From Taishania sp037189645 (GTDB taxonomy: Bacteria > Bacteroidota > Bacteroidia > Flavobacteriales_D > Crocinitomicaceae): a stretch of DNA of 64,000 nucleotides. The position numbers and the translations under genes were made by a program. Shown here one piece after another: positions 17,659 through 26,025 of the stretch. The stretch lies in the NCBI GenBank assembly GCA_037189645.1, contig JBBCIY010000005.1, positions 248,001 to 312,000 on the forward strand, given 5' to 3'. Under the pieces are notes generated by a model that saw only the letters and a list, made by a program, of their open reading frames with translations, ran no database searches and had not been told where the DNA came from. Position 1 is the stretch's first letter. Every line of letters starts with the position of its first letter.

Positions 17659-18018
17659 ATGGCAAACATTCAGATTTACCACAACAAGCGCTGTACCAAA
17701 AGCAACCAGGCGTTGAATTACCTGAAAGAGAAAGGTTTCAGGGAAGAAGACATCGAAGTGGTCCTGTACATGGATCAGCCGCTTACCCGGGAAGCCGCCC
17801 GGCAGATCGTTGACCTGCTGGAAGACAGCCTAGACGAACTGATCCGGAAACCGGATGCAAAGAAGCTGGGAATCGCTGTTCCGGAAACACTGACGAAAGA
17901 CTGGGTGACGGAACAGATCATCAAAGAGCCTAAAATCATGCAGCGTCCTGTTGTAATCGCCAATGGAAAAGCTGTGATCGGGCGCCCGGCAGAAAAAATA
18001 GACAGTATTGTGGTATGA
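17659..18018 (+). CDS. arsC: Arsenate reductase (glutaredoxin-type, ArsC family)
   Basis: A 119-residue ArsC/Spx-family protein. The catalytic Cys is at residue 12 (IYHNKRCTKSNQAL). The family motifs YMDQPLTREAARQIVDLL, DELIRKPDAKKLGI and MQRPVVIANGKAVIGRP follow, the last carrying an Arg in the arsenate-binding position (QRPVV). This favours an ArsC-like reductase using glutaredoxin or glutathione over the regulator Spx. It is 3 bases downstream of prfB, so probably co-transcribed with it and not part of an ars operon; no arsenite pump or ArsR lies nearby. A role outside arsenic resistance is possible. Confidence 0.88.
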   Translation: MANIQIYHNKRCTKSNQALNYLKEKGFREEDIEVVLYMDQPLTREAARQIVDLLEDSLDELIRKPDAKKLGIAVPETLTKDWVTEQIIKEPKIMQRPVVIANGKAVIGRPAEKIDSIVV

Positions 18019-18057
18019 TATTTGGGAACAGATATCCCCACATACTAAAAATGAACG

Positions 18058-18065
18058 TACATTTG
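18058..18065 (+). promoter_or_regulatory. Putative -7 promoter box TACATTTG for the decarboxylase
   Basis: Exact TAnnTTTG match, 18 bases before the ATG at 18084. Confidence 0.55.
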
Positions 18066-18083
18066 TTTTTGACAAAATAAGAA

Positions 18084-19475
18084 ATGAGGACAAAATACAT
18101 AGACCTGATCGACCAGACATTTGACTTCCCACAGGATGAATTCAACCTGGTGGACGACCGTTTGATGTTCCACGGAATTGACCTGATGAGATTGGTAGAG
18201 AAATACGGAACGCCTCTGAAATTCAACTACCTTCCCCAGATCTCCCATAACATCCAGCGAGCGAAAGGCTGGTTCAGAGAGACAATGAACAACATCGGTT
18301 ACCAGGGAGCCTATCATTACTCCTACTGTACGAAAAGTTCTCATTTTTCTTTCGTAATGGATGAAGTGATGAAAAACGATGTTCACATTGAAACTTCTTC
18401 CGCTTTTGACGTTGCGATCGTAAAGAACCTCTATGAAAAGGGAAAGCTGAAAGACGGGCAATTCGTTATTTGCAACGGGTTCAAACCTCAGCGGTATATT
18501 GAAAACATTGCCGAGCTGATCGAAGAAGACAACCTGCGTGTCATCCCGATCGTTGACAATACACAGGAAGTTCAGGACCTGCTGGCCCGGACGGACAAAG
18601 ACATTCACATCGGTATCCGGATCGCTTCGGAGGAAGAGCCGAAGTTTGAGTTCTATACTTCCCGACTGGGAATCCGTTACCGTGAAATCGTACCGTTCTA
18701 CAAAGCGATCCTGGAAGGAAACCCACGCGTGAACGTTAAAATGCTGCATTTCTTTATCAATACGGGAATCAACGACAACGCTTATTACTGGAACGAGCTG
18801 ACAAAATGTCTCCGGGTTTACTGTGACCTCAAAAAGGTATGCCCTACCCTGGACTCTCTGAACATCGGCGGGGGATTCCCGATCAAACAATCTCTGGCAT
18901 TCGATTATGATTATGCTTACATGGTCCGTGAGATCCTGATGCAGATCAAACGTGTGTGCTCCGACAATGATATTCCGGAACCAAATATCTTCACAGAATT
19001 CGGTTCGTTTACAGTAGGAGAAAGCGGCGGCGCCATCTTCCGGGTATTGCACCAGAAACAGCAGAACGACCGGGAAAAATGGAACATGATCGACTCGTCT
19101 TTCATGACCAACCTTCCCGATACCTGGGCGATCAACAAACGCTTCATCATGCTGCCGATCAACCGCTGGAACGAAGATTACGAACGTGTCCTCCTGGGAG
19201 GCCTGACCTGCGACTCGGACGATTATTACAACTCCGAACAGCACGCCAATGCCATCTATTTACCCCGTTTTGACAGGAATGACCCGCTTTACATCGGTTT
19301 CTTCAATACAGGAGCTTACCAGGAAACAGTCGGCGGATTCGGGGGCCTGAAACACTGCCTGATTCCCGAGCCGAGGCACGTACTGATCCAGCGGGATGAA
19401 GAAGGAAAAATCCATACGGAAATTTTCAGTGAAGAACAAACAGCAAATGACTTTTTGAAAATTTTAGGCTATTAA
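18084..19475 (+). CDS. speA: Arginine decarboxylase, PLP fold-type III, Bacteroidota type
   Basis: Probable biosynthetic arginine decarboxylase that starts polyamine synthesis through agmatine. The 463 residues fit the short flavobacterial family, not the roughly 630-residue proteobacterial SpeA. PLP-lysine region: YHYSYCTKSSHFSFV (about 75-90). Phosphate-binding GGGFPIKQSL and EFGSFTVGESGG are present. The catalytic Cys region GLTCDSDDYY and the C-terminal GFFNTGAYQETVGGFGG complete the alanine-racemase-like barrel plus beta domain. The family annotation as arginine decarboxylase is established, but substrate choice among Arg, carboxynorspermidine and diaminopimelate enzymes is inferred. No agmatinase gene lies beside it; the next gene is a small unknown. 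Confidence 0.85.
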   Translation: MRTKYIDLIDQTFDFPQDEFNLVDDRLMFHGIDLMRLVEKYGTPLKFNYLPQISHNIQRAKGWFRETMNNIGYQGAYHYSYCTKSSHFSFVMDEVMKNDVHIETSSAFDVAIVKNLYEKGKLKDGQFVICNGFKPQRYIENIAELIEEDNLRVIPIVDNTQEVQDLLARTDKDIHIGIRIASEEEPKFEFYTSRLGIRYREIVPFYKAILEGNPRVNVKMLHFFINTGINDNAYYWNELTKCLRVYCDLKKVCPTLDSLNIGGGFPIKQSLAFDYDYAYMVREILMQIKRVCSDNDIPEPNIFTEFGSFTVGESGGAIFRVLHQKQQNDREKWNMIDSSFMTNLPDTWAINKRFIMLPINRWNEDYERVLLGGLTCDSDDYYNSEQHANAIYLPRFDRNDPLYIGFFNTGAYQETVGGFGGLKHCLIPEPRHVLIQRDEEGKIHTEIFSEEQTANDFLKILGY

Positions 19476-19510
19476 TTTTTCAAATCGTCACTCAAATTAA
19501 ATCTATTCAT

Positions 19511-19518
19511 TACATTTG
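19511..19518 (+). promoter_or_regulatory. Putative -7 promoter box TACATTTG
   Basis: Exact TAnnTTTG match, 37 bases before the ATG at 19556. It suggests the small downstream gene has its own promoter in addition to any read-through from the decarboxylase gene. Confidence 0.45.
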
Positions 19519-19555
19519 CCGGCTGATTCCAGGCGGATCATTGCTAAGATAGGAT

Positions 19556-19930
19556 ATGAAATTAAGAAAGATATTTATTAAACCGGGTTCTCCATTTGGC
19601 GCATTAATTGCCGATTGGGCAGCTGGAAATCAATTGGAAGTGGAAGAACTTTCTCTTGAAGACGGATTTGATAAGGTTGTAGACGGACTTGTGATTTTCA
19701 ACCAGAATTCAGATGTGGAAAAGGAATTACTGGATATTCGGAAGGTTTTTGATGACACATTGAAGCCTGTCCAGCGCATCGATATCAACGGTACGTTGAT
19801 GGTAGGTGTATCCAATTTCTCACTGTGGCTGGAACGCAACGGGTGTACCAACGTTCTTTTTATCGGAGCAGAAAACTTAAAAGATAACGCCAACTTGTCC
19901 CGTTACCTAGAAGCGATGAAGGTGTCTTAA
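19556..19930 (+). CDS. Conserved-looking hypothetical protein
   Basis: A 124-residue soluble protein without signal peptide or membrane segment. The pattern is alpha/beta: FIKPGSPFGALIADWAAGNQ, VVDGLVIFNQNSDVEKELL, RIDINGTLMVGVSNFSLWL, then NGCTNVLFIGAENLKDNANL. The last part looks like a strand-loop-helix of a small receptor-like fold. I do not recognise the family. It has its own -7 box and follows the arginine decarboxylase gene by 80 bases. Confidence 0.7.
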   Translation: MKLRKIFIKPGSPFGALIADWAAGNQLEVEELSLEDGFDKVVDGLVIFNQNSDVEKELLDIRKVFDDTLKPVQRIDINGTLMVGVSNFSLWLERNGCTNVLFIGAENLKDNANLSRYLEAMKVS

Positions 19931-19998
19931 AATTCTCCCAAAAGCATTTTTGGCTGAATTTTTGCTTCTGTTCCGTTGTTCAATAAAAACAGACAATT

Positions 19999-20517
19999 AT
20001 GAAAGTGCTTGTATTCTCCTCATTCTTTTTTGCCCTTCTTTTAGGCCAGGTTTCCTGTGCTTCCAAAAAGGCAGCGCAAGACATAAACGCGACAGATGTG
20101 ACAGAGCAAACCTCCAACACCACGAAGGTCAGCAAATCCGATACGCTTTTTGCGTCCCTTGACAGGAGCTTCTGTTTTGGAAAGTGCCCTGTTTACAAAG
20201 TTGAGATCTACCAGTCGGGTTACGCAGTATACACCGGGCAGGCAAATACCGATATGATCGGCACATTTACCAGCCATTTTTCAAAAGAACAGCTGAATTC
20301 GCTGGTAAAAGTTGCGAAAGAGATCAACTACATGTCCCTTGATGACGTATACGACAACCCGGGAATCACAGATATTCCCAGCCATATCTCATCCATTGTC
20401 ATTGATGGAAAGCGAAAAGAGGTGAAAAGAAGAGTAAAATACCCGGAATCAATCCTGTCTTTTGAAAACCAGATCGACCAGATCGTTTCAGAAGTCAAGT
20501 GGACAGAGAAAAAATAA
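19999..20517 (+). CDS. DUF6438 domain-containing lipoprotein
   Basis: A 172-residue lipoprotein: signal sequence MKVLVFSSFFFALLLGQVSC with lipobox GQVSC, then a Thr/Lys-rich linker. A domain beginning RSFCFGKCPVYKVEIYQSG follows, the CFGxCPxY signature I associate with DUF6438. The function of that domain is not known. The gene is monocistronic, followed by a hairpin with a T tract at 20546-20582. Confidence 0.75.
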   Translation: MKVLVFSSFFFALLLGQVSCASKKAAQDINATDVTEQTSNTTKVSKSDTLFASLDRSFCFGKCPVYKVEIYQSGYAVYTGQANTDMIGTFTSHFSKEQLNSLVKVAKEINYMSLDDVYDNPGITDIPSHISSIVIDGKRKEVKRRVKYPESILSFENQIDQIVSEVKWTEKK

Positions 20518-20545
20518 TTCATTATCCCGACGAAATTTATCAGAT

Positions 20546-20582
20546 AATGCAGCAGTACGACAGTTTACCTGCTGCATTTTTC
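20546..20582 (+). terminator. Probable terminator
   Basis: A 10-bp stem (AATGCAGCAG 20546-20555 with CTGCTGCATT 20569-20578), a 13-base loop and a short T tract after it. It ends the lipoprotein gene before surE. Confidence 0.6.
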
Positions 20583-20733
20583 ATTCTGTCATCACTCATT
20601 TATGAAAGGTCTGCGTAAATCCGCACGCCGACCCGTTAAAAAAATCAGGGATTCCAGGCAGGAAAAGTAAACCGAAGTTCCATTTCTTTCCTCAATATTC
20701 GTTACTTTCGCACGAAACAGAATTTATAAGTCG

Positions 20734-21495
20734 ATGGGAAAACCTTTGATATTAGTAACCAATGATGACGGGATAGGCGCGAAAGGGATCGAATCACTGG
20801 TACAGTCCATGCTGAAATTCGGAGAAGTGGTAGTCGTTGCTCCGGATAAGCCCCAGTCGGGAATGGGACATGCCATCACGGTCAATCACCCCCTGCGTAT
20901 GACACGTTCCAAAGTGTTTACGGATATTGAAGCTTATTCAACGACCGGAACTCCCGTAGACTGCGTCAAGATGGGGATTTACGAAGTATTGAAGAGAAAA
21001 CCGGATCTGCTGGTATCTGGGATCAATCACGGGGCGAATTTTTCGACCAATGTGCTCTACTCCGGAACGATGTCCGCCGCAGTGGAAGGAGCCATGGAAA
21101 ACATTCCGTCTGTCGGGTTCTCCCTGTGCGATTTTCATGCCGATGCAGATTTTTCCGGGGCGCAGAAGATCGCGGAAGAAGTTACGGAGCTGGTCCTGAG
21201 AAATAAATTTCCCCACCACATCTGCCTGAATGTAAATATCCCGAAATTACCTGCCCACGAAATAAAAGGCATTCAATTCTGCAAGCAGGCAGCCGCCTAC
21301 TGGGACGACCGCTTTGAAGAACGGCAGGATCCGTTCGGGCATTCCTATTACTGGCTGACAGGAAAATTCCGGGAAATTGAAGCGGAAAAAGATACGGACC
21401 TGTACTACATCGGCAAAGGGTATGCAACCATTGTCCCAACTCAATTTGACATGACAGCGCATGCTGCGATTAACGAATTAAAAAACTGGAAATGA
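20734..21495 (+). CDS. surE: 5'/3'-nucleotidase SurE
   Basis: Metal-dependent nucleoside monophosphate phosphatase linked to stationary-phase survival. The 253 residues start ILVTNDDGIGAKGIESL, with the paired Asp of the active site, and continue VVVAPDKPQSGMGHAITVNH, PDLLVSGINHGANFSTNVLY and SGTMSAAVEGAM, all SurE signatures. It is first in a tightly coupled cluster: the next start codon overlaps its stop (ATGA). A variant -7 box TACTTTCG (20703-20710) lies 24 bases before the ATG. Confidence 0.95.
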   Translation: MGKPLILVTNDDGIGAKGIESLVQSMLKFGEVVVVAPDKPQSGMGHAITVNHPLRMTRSKVFTDIEAYSTTGTPVDCVKMGIYEVLKRKPDLLVSGINHGANFSTNVLYSGTMSAAVEGAMENIPSVGFSLCDFHADADFSGAQKIAEEVTELVLRNKFPHHICLNVNIPKLPAHEIKGIQFCKQAAAYWDDRFEERQDPFGHSYYWLTGKFREIEAEKDTDLYYIGKGYATIVPTQFDMTAHAAINELKNWK

Positions 21496-21806
21496 TAAAT
21501 CTAAGAAACTGGTCTAAAGAACATACAAAAGGACTGATTGTGGGATTGCTGACAATCATCGGGTGCATTTTCATTGTCATCTGGATCTTCTCACTGCAAA
21601 ACGGGCAATCCTATTCGATCAACTTTCACCGGTTCACGTTTCTTTATGACTTCACGGCAAAAGTCATCTCACTGGCAGCACTCGGAAACCTCCCGTGGTT
21701 TCATTTTGTTTCGCTGCGTAAAGGCAAATGGGCATTCGGACAGGGGTTGATCATGGCAACAGTGATCGATCTATTGGCAATGATCTTCTTCAAATTCGTT
21801 CTTTAA
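21492..21806 (+). CDS. Small membrane protein between surE and lpxB
   Basis: A 104-residue protein with two or three hydrophobic helices: GLIVGLLTIIGCIFIVIWIF, a middle segment around VISLAALGNLPWFHFVS, and LIMATVIDLLAMIFFKFVL. I do not recognise a domain. It overlaps the surE stop by 4 bases, and its own stop overlaps the lpxB ATG by one base (TAATG), so it is almost certainly translated with both. Confidence 0.8.
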   Translation: MINLRNWSKEHTKGLIVGLLTIIGCIFIVIWIFSLQNGQSYSINFHRFTFLYDFTAKVISLAALGNLPWFHFVSLRKGKWAFGQGLIMATVIDLLAMIFFKFVL

Positions 21807-22930
21807 TGAGCAAAAACTACTATATCATTGCCGGGGAGGCTTCAGGAGACCTGCATGCAGGCAACCTGATGCGGGCGATGCTGGAAGAAGACGCAGAATG
21901 CAGCTTCCGTTTCTGGGGCGGTGATGAAATGTCAAAGGTTGGAGGTGTGTGTGTAAAGCACATCCGCGACCTTGCGTTTATGGGATTTGCGGAAGTGCTG
22001 ATGAACCTGCGTACCATTTTAGGCAACCTCAGGTTCTGCAAAAACGACATTCTCCTGCACAAGCCCGATGCGCTGATATTGGTGGATTACCCCGGCTTTA
22101 ACCTCCGGATAGCCGAGTGGGCGCACGAGCAGGGAATAAAAGTGATCTATTATATTTCTCCCCAGGTATGGGCGTGGAAACAAAACCGTGTCCGTACCAT
22201 CAAGCGGGTAGTAGATGAGATGTATGTCATCCTTCCGTTTGAAAAGGAGTTTTACAAAAAATTCGATTTCGATGTCACGTATGTCGGCCACCCGCTGCTG
22301 GATGCGATCCAACGCTACAGGTCGGCCTCTACGGGAAACAGCTTTATTGAACGCAACAACCTGTCGGAAAAGCCCATCATCGCGGTACTTCCCGGAAGCA
22401 GGAAGCAAGAAGTGAGAAAAAAGCTGCCGATCATGCTGGAAGCGGTCAGTCAACTGGAGCAGTACCAGGTAGTAGTTGCCGGTGCTCCCAGCCTCGACGC
22501 TTCTTTTTATGCTCCGTTCCTGCAAGGTTACTCCAATGTTCACATTGTCCATTCACAGACCTACGACCTGCTTTCCAACTCCGAAGCCGCTATTGTCACT
22601 TCAGGCACTGCCACCCTGGAAACAGCATTGTTTGAAGTTCCGGAGGTGGTCTGTTACATCGGCTCTCCCCTCTCCTATCTCATTGCTCGGCAGCTGATCA
22701 AGATCAAATACATTTCGCTGGTGAACCTCATCATGGACAGGGAAGTGGTCAGGGAACTCATTCAAAAAGAATGCAATCCGAAGGCAATCCGGGAGGAATT
22801 GAACAAACTGACAGAAGGAGGAACCAAACGCGGGCAGATGCTCGATGATTACCGGAAACTAAAGGAAATCCTTGGCGGAGGAGGTGCCAGCAAGAAAATT
22901 GCACAATCACTGTTGAAAACTAATGCATGA
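21806..22930 (+). CDS. lpxB: Lipid-A-disaccharide synthase
   Basis: Glycosyltransferase (family 19) that joins UDP-2,3-diacylglucosamine and lipid X into the lipid A disaccharide at the inner membrane. I chose the ATG at 21806 (MSKNYYIIAGEASGDLHAGN), giving 374 residues. The frame extends 26 codons upstream but only through the preceding gene in another frame. Motifs: GEASGDLHAGNL, DYPGFNLRIAEWAHEQGIKV, YYISPQVWAWKQNR and VLPGSRKQEV, with an acceptor-site region SGTATLETALF. The TAATG junction indicates coupling with the upstream membrane protein. Confidence 0.95.
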   Translation: MSKNYYIIAGEASGDLHAGNLMRAMLEEDAECSFRFWGGDEMSKVGGVCVKHIRDLAFMGFAEVLMNLRTILGNLRFCKNDILLHKPDALILVDYPGFNLRIAEWAHEQGIKVIYYISPQVWAWKQNRVRTIKRVVDEMYVILPFEKEFYKKFDFDVTYVGHPLLDAIQRYRSASTGNSFIERNNLSEKPIIAVLPGSRKQEVRKKLPIMLEAVSQLEQYQVVVAGAPSLDASFYAPFLQGYSNVHIVHSQTYDLLSNSEAAIVTSGTATLETALFEVPEVVCYIGSPLSYLIARQLIKIKYISLVNLIMDREVVRELIQKECNPKAIREELNKLTEGGTKRGQMLDDYRKLKEILGGGGASKKIAQSLLKTNA

Positions 22931-22957
22931 AGTCTCCGTTTGAATGTTTCACGGATG

Positions 22958-22965
22958 TATTTTTG
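22958..22965 (+). promoter_or_regulatory. Putative -7 promoter box TATTTTTG at the SpoIID-like gene start
   Basis: Exact TAnnTTTG match ending 4 bases before the GTG at 22970. If used, transcription would begin at about 22969 and make a leaderless mRNA. Confidence 0.4.
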
Positions 22966-22969
22966 TAAT

Positions 22970-24157
22970 GTGAAACATTTATTTGCCATCGTTTCTGTGC
23001 TCCTGTTGAACACATTTGTAGCTGCCCAGCAAATGCGCATCGGTGTGTTTCGCGATTATACCATCAAACGCATCGTGGTCGCCTACAATTCAGGGAGTTA
23101 TTCGGTGTATGGCGATACCACTCATTTTGGATCCATCCTACCCAATGAATTCATTGATGTATCTGTGGAAGGCAGCAAGCTTCGCCTAAAACTGGGAGTT
23201 GTTGACAAGGGAGTCTATTCAAAGATCGTGCTGCATCAAAACAACATCGGTTCTTCCATCACCCTTGACCCACGTACCAGCTCAAGCATCAAATCCCGGA
23301 AATACGAAGACGACATTGAGCTGTTTGCTTCCAATAACGCAATCACAGTTGTCAACCTGGTGGATATCGACCATTACCTTTCAGGCGTTGTGGAATCGGA
23401 AGGAGGAGGAGGACAGCACATCGAATACTACAAAGTCCAGGCACTGATGAGCAGAACTTACGCGCTGAAATATGTGAACAAGCACAACAAAGAAGGCTTT
23501 TCATTGTGTGACAGGGTGCACTGCCAGGCCTATCACAGCATGCTCCGGTTCACCCCACTGATCCGGGAAGCAGTCCAATCCACCTCGGGAAGCGTCATGC
23601 TGGATGATAAAGACCAGCTGATCGACTCCTATTTCCATGCCAATTGCGGAGGGCAGACAAGCGAGCCCGATTACGTGTGGAACAACTCCATCCCCTACCT
23701 CACCACCTTTGTCGATACATTCTGCATCTATACCAAACAGGCAAAATGGGAAAAACGGATTCCAAAGACCGAATGGGAAGATTATTTCGTAAAGCAATTC
23801 AATTACCCGATCCGTGACAGCAACTGGGCTGAAAAATTATACACGTTCGAACAAACAGAACGGAAAGCATTTTATATTTCTCCCGCTTTGGGGATTCCGC
23901 TGAGAGACATCCGGCAAAAATTCGGGCTGAGATCTACTTTTTTCTCGACCCGGCTGGAAGGCAGCGAAGTGGTTGTTTCCGGGAGAGGATATGGCCACGG
24001 AGTAGGATTGTGCCAGGAGGGAGCAATGAAAATGGCCCGTTCTGGATTTGATTTCCGTCAAATTGCGAAATTCTATTTTCCGGGCGCACGCATCATTGAC
24101 CTGACCGAAAAACAATTCTTTGAGCAGCTCGCACGGACAGGTCCGTTCAAACTTTAA
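22970..24157 (+). CDS. SpoIID/LytB domain-containing protein
   Basis: Exported protein of the SpoIID/LytB family, whose sporulation member SpoIID is a peptidoglycan lytic transglycosylase. The frame opens at a TTG (22940), with an ATG at 22955 and a GTG at 22970. I prefer the GTG because it starts a clean signal peptide (MKHLFAIVSVLLLNTFVAAQ) and lies just after a -7 box; that gives 395 residues. Family motifs: LSGVVESEGGGGQHIEYYKV, QALMSRTYALKYVNKH, CQAYHSML, SYFHANCGGQTSEPDYVW and the C-terminal GRGYGHGVGLCQEGAMKMA. In non-sporulating Bacteroidota a cell-wall remodelling role is inferred. It follows lpxB by 39 bases. Confidence 0.87.
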   Translation: MKHLFAIVSVLLLNTFVAAQQMRIGVFRDYTIKRIVVAYNSGSYSVYGDTTHFGSILPNEFIDVSVEGSKLRLKLGVVDKGVYSKIVLHQNNIGSSITLDPRTSSSIKSRKYEDDIELFASNNAITVVNLVDIDHYLSGVVESEGGGGQHIEYYKVQALMSRTYALKYVNKHNKEGFSLCDRVHCQAYHSMLRFTPLIREAVQSTSGSVMLDDKDQLIDSYFHANCGGQTSEPDYVWNNSIPYLTTFVDTFCIYTKQAKWEKRIPKTEWEDYFVKQFNYPIRDSNWAEKLYTFEQTERKAFYISPALGIPLRDIRQKFGLRSTFFSTRLEGSEVVVSGRGYGHGVGLCQEGAMKMARSGFDFRQIAKFYFPGARIIDLTEKQFFEQLARTGPFKL

Positions 24158-24273
24158 CAGAAACTTATTCCCGGGCTTTCAAAATGCCGCATTCTTAAAT
24201 CTCCTTTCTTCAAGTTTCAATCAACAAAACTTACACTTTAAGAGATCGAAAAAAATCTGAGAAAAAACAGTCT

Positions 24274-24281
24274 TAACTTTG
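24274..24281 (+). promoter_or_regulatory. Putative -7 promoter box TAACTTTG
   Basis: Exact TAnnTTTG match, 32 bases before the ATG at 24314. Confidence 0.5.
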
Positions 24282-24313
24282 GACAACTGATTTATTACTA
24301 CAAGAAAATTAAC

Positions 24314-25861
24314 ATGTCTAAAGTCATACAAGATCACTTATTTGAGCTGATAAAATCACTTTCCAGATCGGAAAAGCGCTATTTCAAGCTGTACATTTCC
24401 CGCCATAAGGCTACTGATAAGAACAACTATGGATTGTTGTTCGACTTTCTCGAAAAAAAAGAAACCTACAATGAGCAGGAAGTTTTTAAACAATTCAAAA
24501 AAGAAGCTTTTCTGAACAATTTTTCCATTACCAAACGGCGCCTGTATGACCAGATCCTTTCCGCTCTGGATGCTTTTCACACTGTAAACTCTGTCGATGC
24601 CCAGCTGTATAAAATGATGCACGGAGCCGATATCCTGTACAAAAAATCACTGTATCCGCATGCTTCCAGGCTGTTGAACAGCGCCTGTAAACTCGCGAAA
24701 AAAAATGAACGGTACTCCATCCTCTCTGAAATAGAAGACAAACAACGGCAATTACTGGAAACCCGCCATTACAGCTCCATCAGCAAAGGAGAACTGGAAG
24801 AAATGCAGCTAAAGAGCAATCAACTGCTGGAGCAGGTAACCCTTCAATCAAAACTATGGTTCGCCAAAAGCTACCTGTTCATCGATCTGAATAAAAAAGG
24901 ACAGGAACAGGAACAGCTGAAGCAGCACCATTCATACATCAATGAGATCACACGCAATTGTGAGCTTTCCGTTTCCAACACTTATTTGTTCAACCACATC
25001 GAAGCAGCTTATTATTTTGCCGTAAATGACTATGAAAACAGCTGGAAGCACCTGGAGAGCAACATCATCCTCCTGGAAAACAATACTTTTTTGCTGGAAG
25101 AATTTCCAAATTATTACATCGGCACCCTTACCAACGCTATTTACGTCAACGAAAAGCTGGGCAACACGGCAAAGGCAGATACCCTGCTGAAAAACCTCAA
25201 AGAAGTCACCGGCCTGCTCAGGATCGGGCTTTCAGAAGACCTGCTGTTAAAATTATTCCTCAATACGAGCAGCATTGAGCTGAGCATCCTGACCTCCAGG
25301 GGAGAGTTCGAGCAAGCACTCCATTCCCTCCCATACATTGAGAACGGGCTAAAGCTGTACGAAGCAAAAATTCCACAGCAGAGACAGTTGTTTTATTTCT
25401 TCCAGTTTGCCGGAGTCCACATAGCGCTGGAAGAATATGCAGAAGCGCTGAAATGGATCAACCGGATCCTGAACACCCCCAATATGGACAGCAACGAAGA
25501 CATCATCGCTTACACTCACATTCTGAACCTTCTGGTTCATCTTGAATTAAAAAATAACCAGCTGCTGCCCTATACCTTAAAAAGTACACATCGTTTCCTG
25601 AAGACCCGGAACCGGCTCCATTCCTTTGAGCAACTCATCCTGCAATTCATTTCCAACTTCAGCAATTACAGGGAGATCGACAAACAGGAAGCATGGGAAA
25701 AGCTGTACAGCAAGCTGATTTCGCTCCGGGATACAAAAGATTACCAGAGCTTCTCCTCCTATTTTGATTTTGAAACCTGGGCAGAATCAAAAATGACCGG
25801 CAGGCCGTTTGGCAAGTTGAAAAAAATGAAAAATAATCCACAAAAACCGCTTGTTGATTAA
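24314..25861 (+). CDS. Large helical protein of unknown function
   Basis: A 515-residue soluble protein without signal peptide. It begins MSKVIQDHLFELIKSLSRSE followed by KRYFKLYISRH, a start I associate with an uncharacterised Bacteroidota family. It is almost entirely helical, with TPR-like spacing of aromatic and Ala positions (about residues 100-470: YPHASRLLNSACKLAKKNE, EYAEALKWINRILNTPN). The C-terminus is basic (GKLKKMKNNPQKPL). It is likely a scaffold or interaction protein; I cannot assign a role. It stands alone with its own -7 box, before bcp. Confidence 0.8.
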   Translation: MSKVIQDHLFELIKSLSRSEKRYFKLYISRHKATDKNNYGLLFDFLEKKETYNEQEVFKQFKKEAFLNNFSITKRRLYDQILSALDAFHTVNSVDAQLYKMMHGADILYKKSLYPHASRLLNSACKLAKKNERYSILSEIEDKQRQLLETRHYSSISKGELEEMQLKSNQLLEQVTLQSKLWFAKSYLFIDLNKKGQEQEQLKQHHSYINEITRNCELSVSNTYLFNHIEAAYYFAVNDYENSWKHLESNIILLENNTFLLEEFPNYYIGTLTNAIYVNEKLGNTAKADTLLKNLKEVTGLLRIGLSEDLLLKLFLNTSSIELSILTSRGEFEQALHSLPYIENGLKLYEAKIPQQRQLFYFFQFAGVHIALEEYAEALKWINRILNTPNMDSNEDIIAYTHILNLLVHLELKNNQLLPYTLKSTHRFLKTRNRLHSFEQLILQFISNFSNYREIDKQEAWEKLYSKLISLRDTKDYQSFSSYFDFETWAESKMTGRPFGKLKKMKNNPQKPLVD

Positions 25862-25956
25862 AAAACCGTAAATTAGAAAGCAGGCTTATTTTTCAGGCAG
25901 ACAGAAAAAACAACACCAGATAAAGATTAGTAAATAATCATTTTTTTGATAAAAAT

Positions 25957-25987
25957 TTTGTCAATTTGAAAATTAATCCTACATTTG
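25957..25987 (+). promoter_or_regulatory. Complete -33/-7 promoter for bcp
   Basis: TTTG (25957-25960), a 19-base spacer and TACATTTG (25980-25987) match the Bacteroidota primary-sigma consensus at both elements. Predicted transcription start is about 25991, 35 bases before the bcp ATG. It is the best full promoter match in the window. Confidence 0.65.
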
Positions 25988-26025
25988 ATTATAATTTAAT
26001 CGGAATAATTACAATTTTTTAATCA

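Noticed and set aside
18045..19244. Long minus-strand open frame (399 codons) opposite the arginine decarboxylase gene
   Set aside because: It lies wholly antisense to a well-conserved enzyme, its translation shows no domain, and its openness is a by-product of the codon bias of the true gene.
20602..20670. 22-codon basic ORF (MKGLRKSARRPVKKIRDSRQ at the start) upstream of surE
   Set aside because: Very short, no promoter box or ribosome binding site, and it lies between a terminator and the surE promoter; chance cannot be excluded.
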